From positions 16,784-25,227 of the forward strand of contig JAHZGZ010000309.1 in the NCBI GenBank assembly GCA_019420545.1: a stretch of DNA of 8,444 nt, in the 5' to 3' direction. The notes beneath the pieces were generated by a model, which was given only the letters and a program-made list of their open reading frames with translations, ran no database searches and was not told the origin of the DNA. Below, in pieces: positions 1-7,604 of this stretch; within the stretch, counting starts at the first letter, position 1; every line of letters starts with the position of its first letter. The stretch comes from Bacteroidales bacterium. Its GTDB lineage: Bacteria > Bacteroidota > Bacteroidia > Bacteroidales > Muribaculaceae. The position numbers and the translations under genes were made by a program.

Positions 1-19
1 AATCCATTTCTGAGATTGT

Positions 20-697
20 TTATTGGTCGTCGTCAGCTTCGCCGGACGCATCCTTCTTCTTCGTGCCTTTGGTGTAATATCGGCACACCTCGGTGAGATA
101 GCAGTTCAGACAGTCGGGGCGTCGCGCCTTGCATACGTAGCGTCCGTGGAGTATGAGCCAGTGGTGGGCCTTGGGAATAATCTCCTCGGGGATGTTGGCA
201 CAGAGAGCTTTTTCGGTGGCAAGCGGAGTCTTGGAGCCTGTAGTCAGGCCGATGCGTTCGCTCACGCGGAACACATGGGTATCGACCGCCATGGCAGCCT
301 TGTTCCATACTACAGCAAGCATTACGTTAGCCGTCTTGCGGCCTACACCCGGCAGACGCATCAGGGAGTCAATATCTGAAGGCACTTCTCCTCCGAACTC
401 CTCGACAAGCATGCGCGCTGCGCCGAGCAGCGAGCGTGCTTTGTTGTTGGGGTATGAGACGGAGCGTATGTAGCCGAATATATCCTCCTGCGTTGCGGCA
501 GCCATGGCTTCGGGGGTAGGATATGCCTCGAAGAGCGCCGGAGTGACCATGTTGATGCGCTTGTCGGTACATTGTGCCGACAGTATCACCGCCACCAGCA
601 GGTGGAACGGTGTATCGTAATGCAGCTCGGTTTCTGCCACAGGCATAGCCTCACTGAAAATCTCGAGCACGCGCCGATAGCGCTCTTTGGTGGTCAT
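20..697 (-). CDS. nth: Endonuclease III, DNA glycosylase/AP lyase with [4Fe-4S] cluster
   Basis: Removes oxidised pyrimidines from DNA and cuts the abasic site by beta-elimination (base excision repair, cytoplasm). The product has 225 residues, slightly longer than the roughly 211 of E. coli Nth. The helix-hairpin-helix LPGVGRKTA lies at residues 115-123 and includes the catalytic lysine K121. The catalytic aspartate is D139 in VDTHVFRV. The iron-sulphur cluster is complete, with C189, C196, C199 and C205 in the expected C-x6-C-x2-C-x5-C spacing. The segment YPNNKA at 82-87 is the Bacteroidota style, as I recall it. The C-terminus (from about 210) is a charged tail, lysines then acidic residues, beyond the cluster. 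It starts at ATG 697 and ends at TAA 20-22. It begins 16 bases after the pheS stop with no Shine-Dalgarno, so it is probably co-transcribed with pheS. MutY is excluded because there is no C-terminal NUDIX-like domain. Confidence 0.97.
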   Translation of the reverse strand: MTTKERYRRVLEIFSEAMPVAETELHYDTPFHLLVAVILSAQCTDKRINMVTPALFEAYPTPEAMAAATQEDIFGYIRSVSYPNNKARSLLGAARMLVEEFGGEVPSDIDSLMRLPGVGRKTANVMLAVVWNKAAMAVDTHVFRVSERIGLTTGSKTPLATEKALCANIPEEIIPKAHHWLILHGRYVCKARRPDCLNCYLTEVCRYYTKGTKKKDASGEADDDQ

Positions 698-713
698 GGC
701 TGAACGGAATAGA

Positions 714-1736
714 TTACTTGTGGGCTGCGGTGAATTCGTCGAGGAAGCGCGTGTCGTTCTCCGAGAAGAGGCGCAGGTCGTTGACCTGATATTTCAGATT
801 GGTGATGCGCTCCACACCCATGCCGAGAGCGAAGCCCGAGTAGACTTTGCTGTCGATGCCGCAGGCTTCGAGCACAGCCGGGTCGACCATGCCGCATCCG
901 AGTATCTCCACCCATCCGGTGTGCTTGCAGAAGGAGCATCCCTTGCCTCCGCAGAGGTTGCAGGAGATATCCATTTCGGCTGAAGGCTCGGTAAAGGGGA
1001 AGTAGCTGGGGCGCAGACGTATCTTGGTCTCCGGGCCGAACATCTCGCGGGCGAAGTAGAGGAGGGTCTGACGCAGATCGGCGAACGATACGTTTTTGTC
1101 GACATACAGAGCCTCCACCTGATGGAAGAAGCAGTGGGCACGGGCAGAAATCGCCTCGTTGCGGTATACGCGCCCGGGACAGATGATGCGGACAGGGGGC
1201 TGGGTATTTTCCATCACACGCGACTGTACCGACGAGGTATGTGTGCGCAGCAGCACATCGGGCGAGCGCTGGATGAAGAATGTATCCTGCATATCGCGTG
1301 CGGGATGGTCGGCGGCGAAGTTCATCGCACTGAACACATGCCAGTCGTCCTCGATTTCGGGGCCCTCGGCAAGTGTGAATCCCAGGCGCGAGAAGATGTC
1401 GATGATCTCGGCGCGCACCAGTGATAGCGGATGGCGTGTTCCGAGGGCAACGGGAGCTGCCGTACGGCTCATGTCGATCGATATCTCACCGGCATCGGAG
1501 TTTTCGAGCGCCTCGCGCAGAGCGTTGATACGGTCGGTGGCGAACGTCTTCAGCTCGTTGAGCGGCGCTCCGATAGCGCGCTTCTCATCGGGACCAAGTG
1601 TGCGGAAATCGTTGAAAAGGGCATTGATCTCGCCCTTTTTGCTGAGGTATTTGATACGCAGGGCCTCCACTTCGGCTGCGTCGGCGGCCTTGAGGCCCTC
1701 GATCTCGGCGTGGAGTGCTTGTATTTTGTCTAACAT
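714..1736 (-). CDS. pheS: Phenylalanine--tRNA ligase alpha subunit
   Basis: Catalytic alpha subunit of the alpha2beta2 synthetase that charges tRNA-Phe in the cytoplasm. The beta subunit (pheT) is not in this window, so the two genes are separated here. The product has 340 residues, normal for the family. An N-terminal helical tRNA-binding arm (about 1-85) precedes the class II core. Motif 1 includes HPLSLVRAEI near 102-111. Motif 2 is around 189-206 (RVYRNE with FHQVE). Motif 3 is GFALGMGVER at 301-310, including A303 at the position that sets Phe specificity in E. coli. A CxxC-x4-CxxC knuckle (C259, C262, C267, C270) sits between the FTEPSAE segment and WVEILGCGMVDP. It occurs in many bacterial PheS and is absent from E. 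coli. I chose ATG 1736 because the protein then begins MLDKI. A longer reading from TTG at 1772 would add 12 unlike residues and overlap the promoter box. Confidence 0.97.
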   Translation of the reverse strand: MLDKIQALHAEIEGLKAADAAEVEALRIKYLSKKGEINALFNDFRTLGPDEKRAIGAPLNELKTFATDRINALREALENSDAGEISIDMSRTAAPVALGTRHPLSLVRAEIIDIFSRLGFTLAEGPEIEDDWHVFSAMNFAADHPARDMQDTFFIQRSPDVLLRTHTSSVQSRVMENTQPPVRIICPGRVYRNEAISARAHCFFHQVEALYVDKNVSFADLRQTLLYFAREMFGPETKIRLRPSYFPFTEPSAEMDISCNLCGGKGCSFCKHTGWVEILGCGMVDPAVLEACGIDSKVYSGFALGMGVERITNLKYQVNDLRLFSENDTRFLDEFTAAHK

Positions 1737-1752
1737 TGGCTTGAACTTGATG

Positions 1753-1770
1753 GCAGTTAAAATCAACTGC
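1753..1770. repeat. 6-bp inverted repeat in the pheS leader
   Basis: GCAGTT (1753-1758) and AACTGC (1765-1770) are perfect arms separated by six bases. The repeat touches the -7 box and covers the likely transcription start of pheS. It could form a small hairpin at the 5' end of the mRNA or serve as a protein site. With only six base pairs and no U-run it is not a convincing terminator, and it could be chance. Confidence 0.35.
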
Positions 1771-1777
1771 AAAGTTA
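1770..1777 (-). promoter_or_regulatory. Candidate Bacteroidota -7 promoter box for pheS-nth
   Basis: Read on the minus strand the box is TAACTTTG, an exact match to the Bacteroidota sigma-ABfr -7 consensus TAnnTTTG. It lies in the 47-base gap between dpp3 and pheS and would give a leader of roughly 25-30 nt. The -33 element (TTTG 19-21 bases upstream, near 1797-1802, inside the end of dpp3) is poor, so the promoter may be weak or secondary to read-through from dpp3. Confidence 0.5.
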
Positions 1778-1783
1778 CGGTTT

Positions 1784-3799
1784 TTATTTTAATGTACGGT
1801 AATCGCGCGAGTAACGGAGCATCTGCGGGATGTATTCCTCGCCGTAGGTTATGGTAACGTCGGTGATGGCACCGTCGGCATCACGCACCAGCGAGTAGGT
1901 CGGGTTTACGAATCCGCGGTAGGGGGCTATGTCGAGGTGGCTATAACGTTCGAGTACCTCGTTGTGGATTGCGGGATCGACCTTTACGGCATATTTCTCA
2001 ACGAGGTCGCGACCGGCCTCGTAGTCGCCCTCGCTCTTTATGCGCTGTATCTCACCAAGAAGAGTGCCGAACAGCTGGCGCAGTTTCTGATAGTCGTTGA
2101 TGCGGATGTAGGTCTTTCCGTCGCGTTTCACATATTCGATTACGTTGTCGGCCTTGCCATGTTCGTAGGCCCACTCTGATATGAGCTTGCGGTTGCGCAT
2201 GTGGGCCTCCTCCACATCCTTGCCCGGCTCGATACGCATGAGCTGGGTCATAAGGCCGTTGAGGATATATTTGTAGTACTCGGCCTTGTATGCGTCGGGA
2301 TTGTCGAGCAGCCCGAGCTCAAGCAGCTTTGGATCGGCGAGATAGTAGAGTGCGAACAGGTCGGCACGGGCCTCCTCGAGAGTGGAGCCGTGGGCCTTCA
2401 GCGCGTCGGGGTCAACGCCGGGAAGCAGACGTCCGGAGGCGTGGCCGAGGCACTCGTGAAGGTCGGTGTGGAGATTGTCGGTAATAAACAGATAGTCGTC
2501 GAGAAGCTTGGATGTCTCCTCGTCAATGACGAATTCCTGATTGAAGCCGTTGCCGTGTGATGCCTCGTCGTAGGCCTGGGTGATGTTTTCGAGAGTCACC
2601 GACTTGGATCCGTGGGCTGCGCGAATCCAGTTGGCATTTGGCAGATTTATGCCGATCGGGGTTGCCGGGTAGGCGTCTCCGGCAAGGATTGCAGCAGTAA
2701 TAACCTTGGCGGTCACGCCTTTCACCTTGTCCTTGCGGAAGCGCGGATCGACAGGCGAATGATCCTCGAACCATTGTGCGTTGCCACTGATTGTCTCGGT
2801 ACGCTGCGAGGCGGGAATATTTTTGAAATTTACGATTGATTCCCACGAACCTGTCATGCCGAGAGGGTCGCCGTAGCTTTCGATGAATCCGTTGATGAAA
2901 TCGACCTGCGAGGCGGTCTCTTCGGCCCATAGGATCGAGTAGTCGTCGAATGTCTTTAGATCGCCCGTGCGGTAGAACTCGATAAGTTTGTCGATACATG
3001 CCTTTTGCGCGAGATTCTCGGCATAGATGGCTGCAAGGGAGAGTTCACGCACGATACGCTCTATGGCTTTGGTGTAAAGACCTCCGAGCATGTATGGCTG
3101 CTCGGCGACTTGTCCGTTGCGTTTTACTTTTCGGGTGTTGAGTCCGTAGGATATCGGGGTTAGGTCGGTGGTGTCTTTAAGCGCGTTATAGTAATCCTCG
3201 ACCTCTTTCTGGGTGAGTCCGTCCTCATACATGTTTACCGCCGATGTACGTATGAGATCCTGCCCTTCGGCCTGATTTACACGCTTGGGCATGAATGTGG
3301 GATCGAACACAAGCTTGAGTACCTCGGGTTCGTGGGCCGGACGCTGGTTGTCGGGAATCTTGACGAGCTGTGTCATAATCCATCGGCGTGAAAACTCCGG
3401 GGTGAACTTGTCCATGGAGTAGTGGTGGTGTACGCCGTTGGCAAACCATACCTGCTTCAGGTATTTCTCGAACGCCTTGAACTCCGGGTCGTTACGGTCG
3501 CCGTCGTAGCGTGTATATATCTTTTCGAGCATGTCGCGCAGCTCGAGGTTAAGGCGGCAGTTCTGATCCCACAGTATGTCGCGGCCCGCGAGAGCGGCCT
3601 CGGTAAGGTGGTACACAAGCATCTTCTGGCTCAGGGAGAGCTTATCGAAATCGGGCACCGGATAACGGAGCACCTCTATGTCGGCGAAACGGTCGACCAC
3701 ATAGTCAAAATTCTTATTGTCGGCAGCCATTGCGGTTGATGTAGAAGTGATTATCATTGCGGCGATGCATCCGCATGCGATATTACGGTATATATTCAT
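1784..3799 (-). CDS. Exported dipeptidyl peptidase III (family M49 zinc metallopeptidase)
   Basis: Releases dipeptides from the N-terminus of short peptides. The 671 residues are close to the length of the characterised Bacteroides DPP III. The zinc motif HECLGH is at 448-453, with H448 and H453 as ligands and E449 as general base. The second motif EEARAD at 475-480 supplies the third ligand, E476. The six-residue HExxxH form is diagnostic of M49; thermolysin-like families have five. The N-terminus has Arg5, a hydrophobic stretch (about 7-17), a Ser/Thr-rich part and AMA at 23-25, which fits a signal peptidase I signal cleaved before A26. The likely site of action is therefore the periplasm or beyond. 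C9 and C11 are too early to be a lipobox. It starts at ATG 3799, 12 bases after the rlmI stop, with no Shine-Dalgarno, so it probably belongs to the rlmI transcript. The function is firm; the physiological substrate is unknown. Confidence 0.95.
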   Translation of the reverse strand: MNIYRNIACGCIAAMIITSTSTAMAADNKNFDYVVDRFADIEVLRYPVPDFDKLSLSQKMLVYHLTEAALAGRDILWDQNCRLNLELRDMLEKIYTRYDGDRNDPEFKAFEKYLKQVWFANGVHHHYSMDKFTPEFSRRWIMTQLVKIPDNQRPAHEPEVLKLVFDPTFMPKRVNQAEGQDLIRTSAVNMYEDGLTQKEVEDYYNALKDTTDLTPISYGLNTRKVKRNGQVAEQPYMLGGLYTKAIERIVRELSLAAIYAENLAQKACIDKLIEFYRTGDLKTFDDYSILWAEETASQVDFINGFIESYGDPLGMTGSWESIVNFKNIPASQRTETISGNAQWFEDHSPVDPRFRKDKVKGVTAKVITAAILAGDAYPATPIGINLPNANWIRAAHGSKSVTLENITQAYDEASHGNGFNQEFVIDEETSKLLDDYLFITDNLHTDLHECLGHASGRLLPGVDPDALKAHGSTLEEARADLFALYYLADPKLLELGLLDNPDAYKAEYYKYILNGLMTQLMRIEPGKDVEEAHMRNRKLISEWAYEHGKADNVIEYVKRDGKTYIRINDYQKLRQLFGTLLGEIQRIKSEGDYEAGRDLVEKYAVKVDPAIHNEVLERYSHLDIAPYRGFVNPTYSLVRDADGAITDVTITYGEEYIPQMLRYSRDYRTLK

Positions 3800-3811
3800 G
3801 ATATGATGGGG

Positions 3812-4996
3812 TTATTCAACGTAAAGTATAAGTCCCTTGAGATATTCTCCTTCCGGGTGGTAGATGTTGATCGGATGATCGGCAGGCTGTGTAAGCTGAT
3901 GGAGTATGCGCACCTTTCGGCCCGACTGTGCGGCGGCGGAGAATACGGCCAGGCGGAACTGTTCGCGGCTTACAGCCTGTGAGCAGGAGAATGTAAACAG
4001 TATGCCTCCCGGTGCTATCTTGGAGAATGCCGCGGCGTTGAGGCGCCGGTAGCCGGTAAGTGCGTTTTTCAAGGCGCTGCGGTGCTTGGCAAATGCAGGC
4101 GGATCAAGGATGATGAGGTCGAATGCGCCATGCTCCATGTCGGCGAGGTAGTCGAATGCATCGCAGGCAATAGCTTCGTGGCGCGTATCATCGGGGAAGT
4201 TGAGGGCTACGTTGGCGGCGGTAAGAGAAATGGCTTTTGCCGAACTGTCGACCGAACGTACCGTTTCGGCACCTCCGCGCAGAGCGTAGACCGAGAATCC
4301 GCCGGTATAGCAGAACATGTTGAGCACACGGCGTCCGCGGGAGTATTTCTCGAGCAGCGAGCGGTTGTCGCGCTGATCCACAAAAAATCCGGTCTTCTGG
4401 CCTTTCAGCCAGTCGATATTGAATTTCAGACCGTTTTCTACAGCCACATTGGTCGAGAATGATCCTATGATATAGTCGTTCTGCGGGTCAAGATGTGCCT
4501 TGTAGGGGAGGGTAGTCTCCGATTTGTAGTAAACGTTGGTGATTCCGGCCCCGGGGAGGGCTGTAAGGCAACGGGCGATGGTGTCGCGCATGAAGTGCAT
4601 GCCCGGGGAGTGGGCCTGTAGTACAGCGGTGTCGCCGTAGATGTCGACGACAAGTCCGGGAAGGAAATCTCCTTCACCGTGTACGAGGCGGAATGCGTTG
4701 TTGTCGTCGCGGATCAGACCGAGGGCACGGCGCAGACGGTAGGCCTCGGCGAGACGCCCGGCGAAGAATGTTTCGTCGATGGTGGCGTCGCCCCATGCAA
4801 GGATGCGCACGGTGATGCTTCCTATCTGATAGTGGCCTACACCGATCAGGCGTCCGTCGTTGCTGCATACGGCCACTATGTCGCCTTCCTCGATATTGTC
4901 GGGGGTATGTGCCACCGCACCTGAGAACACCCATGGGTGGAAGCGTTCGAGCGACTGCTCTTTGCCGCGACGGAGTATGATGCGTGGATATTCCAT
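3812..4996 (-). CDS. rlmI: Class I SAM-dependent 23S rRNA (cytosine-C5) methyltransferase, RlmI/COG1092 family
   Basis: Likely transfers a methyl group from S-adenosylmethionine to C5 of a 23S rRNA cytosine (C1962 in E. coli). The 394 residues match RlmI in length and plan. A PUA RNA-binding domain occupies about 1-75 (FHPWVFSGAV at 19-28). A linking domain contains RLVHGEGDFLPGLVVD at 103-118. The Rossmann domain follows: FFVDQRDNR at 204-212, SAM-binding NMFCYTGGFS at 226-235, acidic D250 at the end of strand 2, and LDPPAFAK at 297-304. The SCS triad at 337-339 provides C338 as the candidate nucleophile. HPEGEYLKG at 380-388 is the conserved C-terminal signature. It starts at ATG 4996 after a 30-base A/T-rich gap from rseP, without Shine-Dalgarno. 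The exact target base is inferred from the family; related COG1092 members modify other positions. Confidence 0.9.
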   Translation of the reverse strand: MEYPRIILRRGKEQSLERFHPWVFSGAVAHTPDNIEEGDIVAVCSNDGRLIGVGHYQIGSITVRILAWGDATIDETFFAGRLAEAYRLRRALGLIRDDNNAFRLVHGEGDFLPGLVVDIYGDTAVLQAHSPGMHFMRDTIARCLTALPGAGITNVYYKSETTLPYKAHLDPQNDYIIGSFSTNVAVENGLKFNIDWLKGQKTGFFVDQRDNRSLLEKYSRGRRVLNMFCYTGGFSVYALRGGAETVRSVDSSAKAISLTAANVALNFPDDTRHEAIACDAFDYLADMEHGAFDLIILDPPAFAKHRSALKNALTGYRRLNAAAFSKIAPGGILFTFSCSQAVSREQFRLAVFSAAAQSGRKVRILHQLTQPADHPINIYHPEGEYLKGLILYVE

Positions 4997-5026
4997 ATAT
5001 TATATATGTATAGAGTGGGAGAGGTG

Positions 5027-6394
5027 TTATTTCAGAAAGAATCGGTAGATGTCGTTGCCGTTGGCGTAGACAAGGAGCAGGATGAGGAATGCCATACCGC
5101 AGATCTGGGCGTATTCCATGAATTTGTCGGATGGCTTGCGGCGCGATATTATTTCGTAGAGGAGGAACATGATGTGTCCGCCGTCGAGCGCCGGAATGGG
5201 GAGTATGTTCATGAACGCGAGGGCGACGGAGAGGAATGCGGTGATCTCCCAGAAGGCGATCCAGCTCCAGCGGTCGGGGAACATGCTGCCGATGGCTCCG
5301 AAGCCTCCGAGGCTCTTTGCTCCCTCGGAGGTGGCCACATACTTCATGGAGTTGACATACGCCGAGAGTTTGCCTGTGCCGTTTTTCCATCCCTGAGGTA
5401 TGGATTCGAGCAGGCTGTAACGCTTAACGTGTACCGGATAGATGTCTGTGATGGGGCGCAGCTGGATGCCTATCTTGCCTCCTTCAGTCGGCGTGATTTT
5501 CACCGAGGTGTCGGAGCCGTCGCGGAGGATTCCGAGGTCGATCTCCTTGCCGCCGTTCTCTGCAAGCAGACGGGTGAAATCCACATAGGTCGAGGCCGGA
5601 ATGCCGTTGATGGTGCGTATGCGGTCGCCCGGTTTGAGTCCGGCTTTGTCGGCAGGCTCGCCGTTGACGGTGTTGTCGACTACTACGGGGAGACGGTAGG
5701 TGAAAAATCCTTTGTCGTCGTTGACACGGAATATGAAATTCTTAGGGATGGCGATTTCTACCGAGTCGCGCCCGTCGCGCAACACTGTCACGGTGTTTGC
5801 CTCCACCATTTTCATCAGGCCTGAAGGATCGGAGGCAAATATCTCTTCTCCGTCGGCAAGAAGGGGAATATCACCGTCGCGGAATCCGATTTCTTTGGCT
5901 GACTCCACAAATTCCATGCCTTCTTTGGCGTCGCGGTATTCGATATATTTTTCACCCCAGTACCATGCTATGCCGGCATAGATTACGATGGCAAGGATAA
6001 AGTTCATCAGTACGCCGGCCACCATTACCAGCAGACGCTGATATGCGGGCTTCGAACGGAATTCCCAGGGCTGGGCCGGTTTACTCATCTGCTCCTTGTC
6101 CATCGATTCATCGATCATACCGGCTATTTTTACATATCCGCCAAGCGGCAGCCAGCCGATGCCATACTCCGTGTCGCGCCATGTAGCGCGTCCGTCGTCG
6201 GGTGTGCCGGGAGCTTTTACCTTTTTCTTGGGGTGCCATTTCACCAACGAGAACCATGGGTCGAAAAACAGGTAGAACTTTTCGACCTTGATGCCGAACA
6301 TGCGAGCGAAAATGTAGTGGCCGAACTCGTGTATGATGACGAGCAGGGCGAATGCGGCGATAAGTTGTGCCGCCTTTATCAGAAATGCTTCCAT
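5027..6394 (-). CDS. rseP: RIP metalloprotease RseP, site-2 protease (M50), two PDZ domains
   Basis: Inner-membrane zinc protease that cleaves substrates within the membrane, classically anti-sigma factors after a first cut by another protease; it also clears remnant signal peptides in some bacteria. It has 455 residues. HEFGH at 22-26 (H22, H26 ligands, E23 catalytic) lies in the first membrane segment. The third ligand is D404 in LDGGH (403-407), within the NILPIPALDGG segment starting at N396. GYVKIAGM at 86-93 is the membrane re-entrant strand region. Four hydrophobic segments are visible, near 7-28, 120-145, 376-400 and 428-446. A divergent PDZ (about 150-218) and a typical PDZ (about 240-315, AGLKPGDRIRTINGIPA) lie between segments 2 and 3. 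About 60 residues separate HEFGH from GYVKIAG, longer than in E. coli and typical of Bacteroidota as I recall. Its ATG directly follows the dxr stop (TAAATG), so translation is probably coupled. No rseA/rpoE-like partner is in the window. Confidence 0.96.
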   Translation of the reverse strand: MEAFLIKAAQLIAAFALLVIIHEFGHYIFARMFGIKVEKFYLFFDPWFSLVKWHPKKKVKAPGTPDDGRATWRDTEYGIGWLPLGGYVKIAGMIDESMDKEQMSKPAQPWEFRSKPAYQRLLVMVAGVLMNFILAIVIYAGIAWYWGEKYIEYRDAKEGMEFVESAKEIGFRDGDIPLLADGEEIFASDPSGLMKMVEANTVTVLRDGRDSVEIAIPKNFIFRVNDDKGFFTYRLPVVVDNTVNGEPADKAGLKPGDRIRTINGIPASTYVDFTRLLAENGGKEIDLGILRDGSDTSVKITPTEGGKIGIQLRPITDIYPVHVKRYSLLESIPQGWKNGTGKLSAYVNSMKYVATSEGAKSLGGFGAIGSMFPDRWSWIAFWEITAFLSVALAFMNILPIPALDGGHIMFLLYEIISRRKPSDKFMEYAQICGMAFLILLLVYANGNDIYRFFLK

Positions 6395-7576
6395 TTATTT
6401 CTTTTTCTTCAGTTGTAAACGCTCGGCATGCTCCGAGGCGATGCGGCGTGCAAGGGTGTTGGTGGCCACATAATCGTCGTAGCCGGGTGTGGCGATGAAA
6501 GGTACGTCGGGGAGTGTGCTTTCGATCACGCGCTGTATGTCGAGGTAACCGATACGTTCGTGGAGGAAAGCGTCGACGGCCACTTCGTTGGCGGCGTTGA
6601 TCACGCATGCCGTGTTGCCTCCGCGCTCCAGCGCGTAGTAGGCCATGTTGATGAGCGGGAATTTGTCGGTGTCGGGACGGAAGAATTCCAGACGCGCGTA
6701 ATCCTGTAGCCGCAGTCCGGGGCGCTCTGTGGTAAGACGCGAGGCGTCGCCGAGAGCGTAGCGTATGGGCAGATGCATGTCGGGTACACCAAGCTGCGCC
6801 TTGACGGCTCCGTCGGCAAATTCTACCATTGAGTGTACGATCGACTGGGGATGCACCACAGCTTCGATGCGGTCGGGTGTGATGCCGAACAGCCAGCGTG
6901 CTTCAATAATCTCAAACGCTTTGTTGAGCATAGTTGCCGAGTCGATGGTGATCTTTGCTCCCATCGACCAGTTGGGGTGGGCAAGTGCGTCGCGCACGGT
7001 CACGTTGGCGAGTTCGTCGATACTGCGCGTACGGAAGGGGCCGCCGGATGCGGTGATGAGCAGGCGTTTCACGGTTGCCGGATCTTCGCCGACGAGACAC
7101 TGGTAGATGGCAGAGTGCTCGGAGTCGACAGGGATGATACGTGATGCCGAACGCTCGAGACGGTTGGTCACAAGCTCTCCGGCTACAACCATGGTCTCCT
7201 TGTTGGCAAGTGCGATCTGCTTCCCGGCGTCGATTGCCCGTAGAGTGGGTGCAAGGCCGCTATAGCCTACCGTGGCGGTAACGACAGTGTCGACGTCGTC
7301 GCGCTCCATAGCGTCGGCAACTGCTTGGGAGCCGGCGGCTGTAGCTATGCCGAGGGGCGCGAGAGCGTCGCGCAGGGTGGGGTAGAAAGTCTCGTCGGCG
7401 ATTACTGCGAGCACTGGTTTATGCATGCGTGCCTGTTGTATGAGCCGTTCCACATTGCGGCCCGCAACAAGCACCGTGGCGCGGAACCGTTCGGGATATT
7501 CTGCGATTATGTCGAGTGTCTGTACTCCGATGGAGCCTGTGCTGCCGAGTACAGCTATTCTTTTCTGTGAACTCAC
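6395..7576 (-). CDS. dxr: 1-deoxy-D-xylulose 5-phosphate reductoisomerase (GTG start)
   Basis: Converts DXP to 2-C-methyl-D-erythritol 4-phosphate with NADPH, the first committed step of the MEP isoprenoid pathway; it is the fosmidomycin target. The 393 residues are a normal length. The NADPH-binding loop GSTGSIG is at 11-17. NKE is at 125-127. The metal ligands are D151 and E153 in PVDSEHSA and E222 after N218-K219. HPNWSMG at 200-206 is the flexible active-site loop region, and TASGGPF at 175-181 is also conserved. The start codon is GTG at 7574-7576. An in-frame TAA lies one codon upstream, and the nucleotide loop begins ten residues in, as in other Dxr proteins, so no other start is plausible. 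The C-terminus is a run of four lysines whose A-rich codons lead directly into the rseP ATG and may help initiation there. A promoter candidate precedes it. Confidence 0.97.
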   Translation of the reverse strand: MSSQKRIAVLGSTGSIGVQTLDIIAEYPERFRATVLVAGRNVERLIQQARMHKPVLAVIADETFYPTLRDALAPLGIATAAGSQAVADAMERDDVDTVVTATVGYSGLAPTLRAIDAGKQIALANKETMVVAGELVTNRLERSASRIIPVDSEHSAIYQCLVGEDPATVKRLLITASGGPFRTRSIDELANVTVRDALAHPNWSMGAKITIDSATMLNKAFEIIEARWLFGITPDRIEAVVHPQSIVHSMVEFADGAVKAQLGVPDMHLPIRYALGDASRLTTERPGLRLQDYARLEFFRPDTDKFPLINMAYYALERGGNTACVINAANEVAVDAFLHERIGYLDIQRVIESTLPDVPFIATPGYDDYVATNTLARRIASEHAERLQLKKKK

Positions 7577-7604
7577 GGATTATGATTATATATAAATATA
7601 GGTG

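Noticed and set aside
1..19. Possible terminator after nth
   Set aside because: Only 19 bases remain after the stop, with no hairpin or T-run visible, so nothing can be said about termination or the next gene.
1737..1772. Longer pheS start at TTG 1772
   Set aside because: The extra 12 residues do not resemble PheS, and the codon is part of the TAnnTTTG promoter box; ATG 1736 gives the usual N-terminus.
1159..1857. 232-codon plus-strand open frame
   Set aside because: It runs antisense to pheS, crosses the dpp3-pheS gap, is rich in Ser/Arg/Ala with no domain, and mirrors pheS codon structure.
3767..3775. Cysteines at residues 9 and 11 of the DPP III leader as a lipobox
   Set aside because: They lie before most of the hydrophobic stretch, while AMA at 23-25 gives a normal signal peptidase I site, so a lipoprotein reading is unlikely.
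4995..5012. AT palindrome-like stretch upstream of rlmI
   Set aside because: It is a simple A/T-rich leader; low-complexity TA runs form inverted repeats by chance, and no promoter box or conserved arms accompany it.
4674..5390. 238-codon minus-strand open frame across the rseP-rlmI junction
   Set aside because: It is an out-of-frame reading of two well-supported genes and encodes an Arg/His/Pro-rich product typical of frame shadows.
4937..5824. 295-codon plus-strand open frame
   Set aside because: It lies opposite the 3' part of rseP and the start of rlmI, shows no recognisable domain, and is the kind of long antisense frame expected in GC-rich coding DNA.
6108..6608. 166-codon minus-strand open frame across the dxr-rseP junction
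   Set aside because: It is an out-of-frame shadow of dxr and rseP, extremely rich in Arg and His.
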